Under the pieces are notes generated by a model. The model did no database searches. It worked only from the letters and a program-made list of their open reading frames with translations, and had not been told where the DNA came from. A stretch of DNA of 64,000 nt from Bacteroidota bacterium (lineage in GTDB: Bacteria > Bacteroidota > Ignavibacteria > Palsa-1295). A program made the position numbers and the translations under genes. The stretch spans positions 372,001 to 436,000 of the forward strand of contig JAJPIO010000009.1 of assembly GCA_021324735.1 (NCBI GenBank), read 5' to 3'. Positions 58,643-64,000 of the stretch are shown one piece after another (position 1 is the stretch's first letter; each line of letters starts with the position of its first letter).

Positions 58643-61600
58643 ATGAAGCAGAAAGTAACGCCGAAAGCCAGTGCTAAATCATCGTACTCGATGGAAGAAC
58701 GCGGCTCATCGCATGGAGCCACCAATGGTAATGGTTCGCACGGTGGCGAAAGCCCGTTTGCAAACGATCCTGAAAGAAAGCCTACCCGGCGCTCCGCAGC
58801 AACGCGCACGACGACGGTTGGCGAGATTCAGACCGTCCCGGTAGCGGTCACCGGATTCCAGAATGGAAAGTCCGGCCATGGTGGCCTCGACCAACTGGAG
58901 CCGGCAAGCGCACGGCGCCTTCTGAACACTCTCGTTGCCGTTCGCAAAGGAGATTTTTCGGCCCGATTTCCAGTCGATGAAACGCTCGCGGTTACCGATT
59001 CGCTGACGTATCGCATTGCACAGGAGCTCAATGAAATTATCGAGATGAACCAGAACCTCGTTCGCGAACTCGAGCGAACGAGCGCAGCCGTCGGTAAAGA
59101 AGGAAAGATCACGCAGCGTGCCACGCTTCCTAATGCGTCCGGCGCATGGGCTGTTGCGATCGAAGGTGTTAATACGCTCATTACCGATCTGGCCCAACCG
59201 CTGACGGAAGTTTCTCGCGTTATCGGCGGTGTAGCTCGCGGCGATCTTTCGCAACCGATGTCTTTGGAGATCGAAGGGCGCCCGCTCAAAGGTGAATTCC
59301 TTCGAATGGGTAAAGTCGTCAATACGATGGTGGAGCAGCTAAGCTCGTTCGCATCGGAAGTAACCCGTGTAGCCCGCGAAGTAGGTACGGAAGGAAAGCT
59401 GGGCGGTCAGGCTATCGTGAAAGGCGTCTCGGGTACGTGGAAGGACCTTACAGACAGTGTAAACTTCATGGCCTCGAATCTTACGTCTCAAGTGCGTAAC
59501 ATCGCCGACGTAACAACGGCGGTAGCTAATGGAGACTTGTCGAAGAAGATCACAGTAGATGTAAAAGGAGAGATCCAGGAGCTGAAGAACACGATCAACA
59601 CGATGGTGGACCAGCTAAGCTCGTTCGCATCGGAAGTAACGCGCGTTGCTCGCGAAGTAGGTACGGAAGGAAAACTGGGCGGTCAGGCGCAGGTAAAAGG
59701 CGTCTCGGGTACGTGGAAAGACCTGACAGACAATGTAAACTTCATGGCCTCGAACCTTACCGCTCAGGTGCGTAACATTGCTAACGTAACGACGGCCGTA
59801 GCTAATGGCGATTTGTCGAAGAAGATCACGGTAGATGTAAAGGGCGAAATCCTGGAGCTGAAGAACACGATCAACACGATGGTGGACCAGCTAAACTCCT
59901 TTGCCTCGGAAGTAACGCGTGTAGCTCGTGAAGTAGGTACCGAAGGAAAGCTGGGTGGTCAAGCTATCGTGAAAGGCGTCTCTGGTACATGGAAAGACCT
60001 GACGGACAATGTAAACTTCATGGCCTCGAACCTTACGGGCCAGGTGCGCAACATCGCCGATGTTACGACGGCAGTAGCTAATGGTGACTTGTCGAAGAAG
60101 ATCACAGTAGATGTAAAGGGAGAGATCTTAGAGCTGAAAAACACGATCAACACGATGGTGGATCAGCTCTCATCGTTCGCTGCTGAAGTAACACGCGTTG
60201 CTCGTGAAGTAGGTACGGAAGGAAAGCTGGGCGGTCAGGCCGATGTAAAAGGCGTTGCCGGTGTGTGGAAAGACCTGACGGACAATGTAAACTTCATGGC
60301 CTCGAACCTTACGGGCCAGGTGCGTAACATCGCCGAAGTTACAACGGCGGTAGCTAATGGTGATCTGGGTAAGAAGATCACAGTAGATGTAAAAGGAGAG
60401 ATCTTAGAGCTGAAGAACACGATCAACACGATGGTGGACCAGCTCTCGTCGTTTGCATCGGAAGTAACGCGCGTTGCGCGTGAAGTAGGTACGGAAGGAA
60501 AACTGGGCGGTCAGGCAGATGTAAAAGGCGTTGCCGGTACCTGGAAGGACCTGACGGACAATGTAAACTTCATGGCTGCCAACCTGACATCTCAGGTGCG
60601 TAACATCGCTGAAGTTACAACGGCGGTAGCTAATGGTGATCTGAGTAAGAAGATCACGGTAGATGTAAAGGGAGAGATCCTGGAGCTGAAGAACACGGTC
60701 AATACGATGGTGGACCAGCTAAACTCCTTCGCCGCCGAAGTAACGCGCGTGGCGCGTGAAGTAGGTACGGATGGTAAGCTGGGCGGTCAGGCGGATGTAA
60801 AAGGCGTCGCCGGTACATGGAAAGACCTGACAGACAATGTAAACTTCATGGCCTCGAACCTTACGGGCCAGGTGCGTAACATTGCGGACGTTACAACGGC
60901 GGTAGCTAATGGAGACTTGTCGAAGAAGATCACAGTAGATGTAAAGGGAGAGATCTTAGAGCTGAAGAACACGATCAACACGATGGTGGACCGCTTGGGA
61001 TCGTTCGCATCGGAAGTAACCCGTGTAGCCCGCGAAGTAGGTACGGATGGTAAACTGGGCGGCCAAGCAGAAGTGCGAGGTGTTGCCGGTGTCTGGAAAG
61101 ACCTGACGGACAATGTAAACTCGATGGCTGGTAATCTTACAGCCCAGGTGCGTAACATCGCCGACGTAACAACGGCCGTAGCTAATGGTGATCTGGGTAA
61201 GAAGATCACGGTAGATGTAAAGGGCGAAATCCTGGAGCTGAAAAACACGATCAACACGATGGTGGACCAGCTTTCATCATTCGCAGCCGAAGTAACGCGC
61301 GTTGCTCGTGAAGTAGGTACGGAAGGAAAACTGGGTGGTCAGGCGCAGGTAAAAGGCGTCTCGGGCACGTGGAAAGACCTTACAGATAGTGTAAACTTCA
61401 TGGCCTCGAACCTTACGTCTCAGGTGCGTAACATTGCCGACGTAACAACGGCGGTAGCTAATGGCGATCTGAGTAAGAAGATCACAGTAGATGTAAAGGG
61501 CGAAATTTTGGAGCTGAAGAACACGATCAACACGATGGTGGACCAGCTAAACTCCTTTGCATCGGAAGTAACGCGTGTAGCGCGTGAAGTAGGTACGGAA

Positions 61601-64000
61601 GGAAAGCTGGGTGGTCAGGCCGATGTAAAAGGCGTCTCGGGTACGTGGAAAGATCTGACGGACAATGTAAACTTCATGGCCTCGAACCTTACGGGCCAGG
61701 TGCGTAACATTGCTAACGTTACAACGGCGGTAGCTAATGGCGATCTGAGTAAGAAGATCACAGTAGATGTAAAGGGCGAAATTTTGGAGCTGAAAGACAC
61801 GATCAATACGATGGTGGACCAGCTAAACTCCTTCGCATCGGAAGTAACACGCGTGGCGCGTGAAGTAGGTACGGATGGAAAACTGGGCGGTCAGGCAGAA
61901 GTGCGAGGTGTTGCCGGCGTCTGGAAAGACCTGACGGACAATGTAAATTACATGGCTGCTAACCTGACGACTCAGGTGCGCGGTATTGCCCGAGTCGTTA
62001 CGGCGGTCGCTAATGGTAACCTGAAGCGAAAACTTTCGGTGGAAGCCATGGGCGAAATTGCCGAACTCGCCGATACGATCAACGCCATGATCGATACACT
62101 CGCAACGTTCGCCGATCAGGTAACGACGGTGGCCCGCGAAGTAGGTATCGAAGGAAAGCTCGGCGGTCAGGCAAACGTACCGGGTGCTTCCGGAACGTGG
62201 AGAGACTTAACGGACAATGTAAACCGACTCGCTGCTAACCTGACGACTCAGGTGCGCGCTATGGCCGAGGTCGCTACGGCAGTAACGAAGGGTGATCTAT
62301 CACGAATGATCACCGTCGAAGCTGCAGGTGAAGTTGCGTACCTTAAGGACAACGTGAACGAGATGATCCGTAACCTTAAGGATACGACACGCAAGAACAC
62401 CGAACAGGACTGGCTCAAAACGAACCTTGCCCGGTTCACGAGACTCCTGCAAGGACAAAAAGACTTGTGGACGGTATCGCGACTCATCCTCAGCGAGCTT
62501 GCTCCGCTCGTCAATATGCAGCATGGCGTCTTCTATATTACGGAGCCGGCGGGCGATCAGCCGATCCTCAAGCTGCTCGCAAGCTATGCATACCGTGAGC
62601 GTAAGAACTTATCGAACCAATTCAAATTGGGCGAGGGCCTGGTCGGTCAATGTGCGCTCGAAAAAGAGCGGATCGTTATCTCCGGTATTCCGGGCGATTA
62701 CATCAAGGTCAACTCCGGCCTTGGAGAAGCATCGCCACTCAATATCGTCGTATTGCCGGTACTCTTCGAAGGCAATGTCAAGGCGGTCATCGAGCTGGCG
62801 AGCTTTGCACCGTTCAGCGAGATCCACATCGCATTCCTCGATCAGTTGACAGAATCGATCGGTATCGTTTTGAATACGATCGAAGCGAATATGCGTACGG
62901 AATCACTCCTTGCGCAATCGCAGTCACTCACACAGGAACTGCAATCGCAACAGCAGGAGCTGACGGAAACGAACCGCCGCCTCGAACAGCAAGCAAAATC
63001 GTTGCAGGCTTCCGAAGAACTGCTCAAGCAGCAACAGGAAGAGCTCCAGCAAACGAACGAAGAGCTGCAGGACAAAGCGAAACTCCTCAGCGAGCAAAAG
63101 AGCGAGGTCGAATACAAGAACCGCGAGATCGAACTGGCCCGCCGCGCACTCGAAGAAAAAGCAGAGCAGTTGGCGCTCACGTCGAAGTATAAGTCAGAAT
63201 TCCTGGCGAATATGTCGCACGAGTTACGCACACCGCTCAACTCCATGCTGATCCTTTCGAAGATGCTGGCGGAGAACAACGAGGACAATCTTACGCCGAA
63301 GCAGGTCGAATTCTCGGAGACGATCTACTCGAGTGGTGCGGACCTGTTGGCACTCATCAATGAGATACTCGATCTCTCCAAGATCGAATCGGGCACCATG
63401 GCAGTCGATATTTCCGAGGTCAACGTGCCCGAACTCGAGGACGATCTGCACCGGACCTTCGATACACTCTCGAATGAAAAGGGACTGAAGTTCCAGATCG
63501 TACGCTCTGCCGATATGCCGGAGACGATCACTACCGATTCGCATCGGTTGGAGCAGGTGCTCAAGAACTTACTCTCCAATGCGTTCAAATTCACGCATGA
63601 AGGAAGCGTGCGGCTGGAAATTTCGCCAGCATCGCGCGAGATCAAGTTCGACAATGAGATCCTTAAGAAAGCACCGAACGTCATTGCGTTCAGCGTAACG
63701 GATACCGGAATTGGTATCGCACCATCGAAGCAGAAACTGATCTTCGAGCCATTCCAGCAAGCCGATGGTACGACCAGCCGTGAATACGGCGGTACGGGGC
63801 TGGGCCTTTCGATCTCGAGGGAAATAGCCCGCTTACTGGGCGGTGAGATCCACCTCAAGAGCGATCTGGGCCAGGGCAGTACGTTTACGTTGTACCTACC
63901 GGTCCATTATGTACCGACCATTATCGGTCTGCGCAGCGAGAATGGAACGAACGGTCAGGATCAGGAGCGATCGTCTCAGGCAGAGGTGTCGAAACAAGGA
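58643..64000 (+). CDS. Giant soluble histidine kinase with tandem HAMP array (3' end outside window)
   Basis: An open frame of 1786 codons runs to the window end. Start ATG 58643 with AGGAG nine bases before it. Order: a low-complexity basic N-terminus (1-85); a HAMP-like segment from about 95 ([14 protein letters not shown]); then eleven 92-residue repeats (about 245-1250) of the type [19 protein letters not shown]...[17 protein letters not shown]...[26 protein letters not shown] domain follows (about 1265-1410), then a Gln/Glu-rich coiled coil (1410-1510). The kinase core has SHELRTPLN with the phospho-His near 1526, N-box [13 protein letters not shown], and G-boxes VTDTGIGI and [18 protein letters not shown]. 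No transmembrane helix. The layout is that of group III (fungal Nik1-like) hybrid kinases, so receiver domains may follow beyond the window. Confidence 0.93.
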   Translation, partial: MKQKVTPKASAKSSYSMEERGSSHGATNGNGSHGGESPFANDPERKPTRRSAATRTTTVGEIQTVPVAVTGFQNGKSGHGGLDQLEPASARRLLNTLVAVRKGDFSARFPVDETLAVTDSLTYRIAQELNEIIEMNQNLVRELERTSAAVGKEGKITQRATLPNASGAWAVAIEGVNTLITDLAQPLTEVSRVIGGVARGDLSQPMSLEIEGRPLKGEFLRMGKVVNTMVEQLSSFASEVTRVAREVGTEGKLGGQAIVKGVSGTWKDLTDSVNFMASNLTSQVRNIADVTTAVANGDLSKKITVDVKGEIQELKNTINTMVDQLSSFASEVTRVAREVGTEGKLGGQAQVKGVSGTWKDLTDNVNFMASNLTAQVRNIANVTTAVANGDLSKKITVDVKGEILELKNTINTMVDQLNSFASEVTRVAREVGTEGKLGGQAIVKGVSGTWKDLTDNVNFMASNLTGQVRNIADVTTAVANGDLSKKITVDVKGEILELKNTINTMVDQLSSFAAEVTRVAREVGTEGKLGGQADVKGVAGVWKDLTDNVNFMASNLTGQVRNIAEVTTAVANGDLGKKITVDVKGEILELKNTINTMVDQLSSFASEVTRVAREVGTEGKLGGQADVKGVAGTWKDLTDNVNFMAANLTSQVRNIAEVTTAVANGDLSKKITVDVKGEILELKNTVNTMVDQLNSFAAEVTRVAREVGTDGKLGGQADVKGVAGTWKDLTDNVNFMASNLTGQVRNIADVTTAVANGDLSKKITVDVKGEILELKNTINTMVDRLGSFASEVTRVAREVGTDGKLGGQAEVRGVAGVWKDLTDNVNSMAGNLTAQVRNIADVTTAVANGDLGKKITVDVKGEILELKNTINTMVDQLSSFAAEVTRVAREVGTEGKLGGQAQVKGVSGTWKDLTDSVNFMASNLTSQVRNIADVTTAVANGDLSKKITVDVKGEILELKNTINTMVDQLNSFASEVTRVAREVGTEGKLGGQADVKGVSGTWKDLTDNVNFMASNLTGQVRNIANVTTAVANGDLSKKITVDVKGEILELKDTINTMVDQLNSFASEVTRVAREVGTDGKLGGQAEVRGVAGVWKDLTDNVNYMAANLTTQVRGIARVVTAVANGNLKRKLSVEAMGEIAELADTINAMIDTLATFADQVTTVAREVGIEGKLGGQANVPGASGTWRDLTDNVNRLAANLTTQVRAMAEVATAVTKGDLSRMITVEAAGEVAYLKDNVNEMIRNLKDTTRKNTEQDWLKTNLARFTRLLQGQKDLWTVSRLILSELAPLVNMQHGVFYITEPAGDQPILKLLASYAYRERKNLSNQFKLGEGLVGQCALEKERIVISGIPGDYIKVNSGLGEASPLNIVVLPVLFEGNVKAVIELASFAPFSEIHIAFLDQLTESIGIVLNTIEANMRTESLLAQSQSLTQELQSQQQELTETNRRLEQQAKSLQASEELLKQQQEELQQTNEELQDKAKLLSEQKSEVEYKNREIELARRALEEKAEQLALTSKYKSEFLANMSHELRTPLNSMLILSKMLAENNEDNLTPKQVEFSETIYSSGADLLALINEILDLSKIESGTMAVDISEVNVPELEDDLHRTFDTLSNEKGLKFQIVRSADMPETITTDSHRLEQVLKNLLSNAFKFTHEGSVRLEISPASREIKFDNEILKKAPNVIAFSVTDTGIGIAPSKQKLIFEPFQQADGTTSREYGGTGLGLSISREIARLLGGEIHLKSDLGQGSTFTLYLPVHYVPTIIGLRSENGTNGQDQERSSQAEVSKQG
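59381..62416 (+). repeat. Eleven tandem 276-bp HAMP-coding repeats
   Basis: The word GTAGGTACGGA (GTAGGTATCGA in the last copy) starts at 59381 and recurs every 276 bases through to 62141 in the same frame. Inner copies are nearly identical even at silent positions, while the last copies (from about 61970) diverge. This is a coding tandem repeat, not a CRISPR array. Confidence 0.9.

Noticed and set aside
59381-62416. CRISPR-like regular repeats
   Set aside because: The 276-bp period is coding, in frame and codes for HAMP domains, with no unique spacers; the heptamer arrays also lack spacers.
62650-63192. 180-codon plus-strand frame in the kinase region
   Set aside because: Out-of-frame shadow of the GAF and coiled-coil part of the large kinase, which has a continuous frame.
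1-64000. Prophage, integron or insertion sequence
   Set aside because: No transposase, integrase, phage structural or attachment-site genes were found; the repeats carry no such proteins, apart from the possible link with the four-helix-bundle gene.

Overview
This 64 kb window is dense bacterial chromosome of moderate GC content. It most likely comes from the Bacteroidota/Chlorobiota side of the FCB group, with the Kapabacteria/Ignavibacteria lineages as my best guess. The evidence is as follows. Several secreted proteins end in type IX secretion (Por) or FlgD-like C-terminal domains. Bacteroidota-type -7 boxes (TAnnTTTG) lie just upstream of several start codons. dCTP deaminase, HslUV, SpeA and Smc are all of ordinary bacterial type. 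The lineage call is inference; no rRNA is present.

Layout. 1-5 kb: a truncated YCF48/BNR-like lipoprotein, an ECF sigma/anti-sigma pair, a DUF1361 membrane protein, a small protein and an acyltransferase-3 protein. 5-9 kb: a stand-alone Mrr-type restriction nuclease, a type IX cargo protein, a repeat-filled spacer, small unknown proteins and dcd. 9-17.5 kb: a 1500-residue subtilase, purF and an ABC exporter. 17.5-24.5 kb: a minus-strand heme block (hemL, hemB, hemG, a HisN-like phosphatase, hemH) plus a class V aminotransferase. 24.6-31.3 kb: a C39-like papain-fold protein, hslVU, a secreted protein, and tpiA-Nudix-gatB in overlapping order. 31.4-36.7 kb: a secreted protein, a GT39-type glycosyltransferase, a lipocalin, a degenerate HisA-like protein and a membrane protein. 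36.8-43 kb: smc, a methyltransferase and a histidine kinase split by a one-base frameshift. 43.3-45.5 kb: a sulfur-handling operon (DsrE-like, TusE-like, SQR-like). 45.8-49.5 kb: a lipoprotein, speA and another lipoprotein. 49.5-53.4 kb: a second ECF sigma with a membrane partner, a lipoprotein, tRNA-Gln, a four-helix-bundle protein gene and prs. 53.4-58.1 kb: a type IX cargo protein, an LptF/G permease, a lipoate ligase-like protein, atpC, pth and rplY. 58.6-64 kb: the start of a giant cytoplasmic histidine kinase with eleven near-identical 276-bp HAMP repeats, cut by the window end.

The most unusual signal is non-coding. Degenerate arrays with a strict 7-bp period but different unit sequences recur at about ten loci, and several are paired in inverted orientation. 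One inverted pair brackets a four-helix-bundle (23S-IVP/Avd-like) gene beside tRNA-Gln; others bracket only short cores, one of them inside the subtilase coding region. A second family consists of short palindromes with different arms but a shared CTAAAG-like centre. No transposase, integrase, CRISPR array, rRNA or prophage module was seen.

Functionally the window suggests an envelope-rich, heme-making (respiring) organism that oxidises or relays reduced sulfur and secretes proteins by the type IX route. Ordinary housekeeping genes are interleaved with interspersed repeats.
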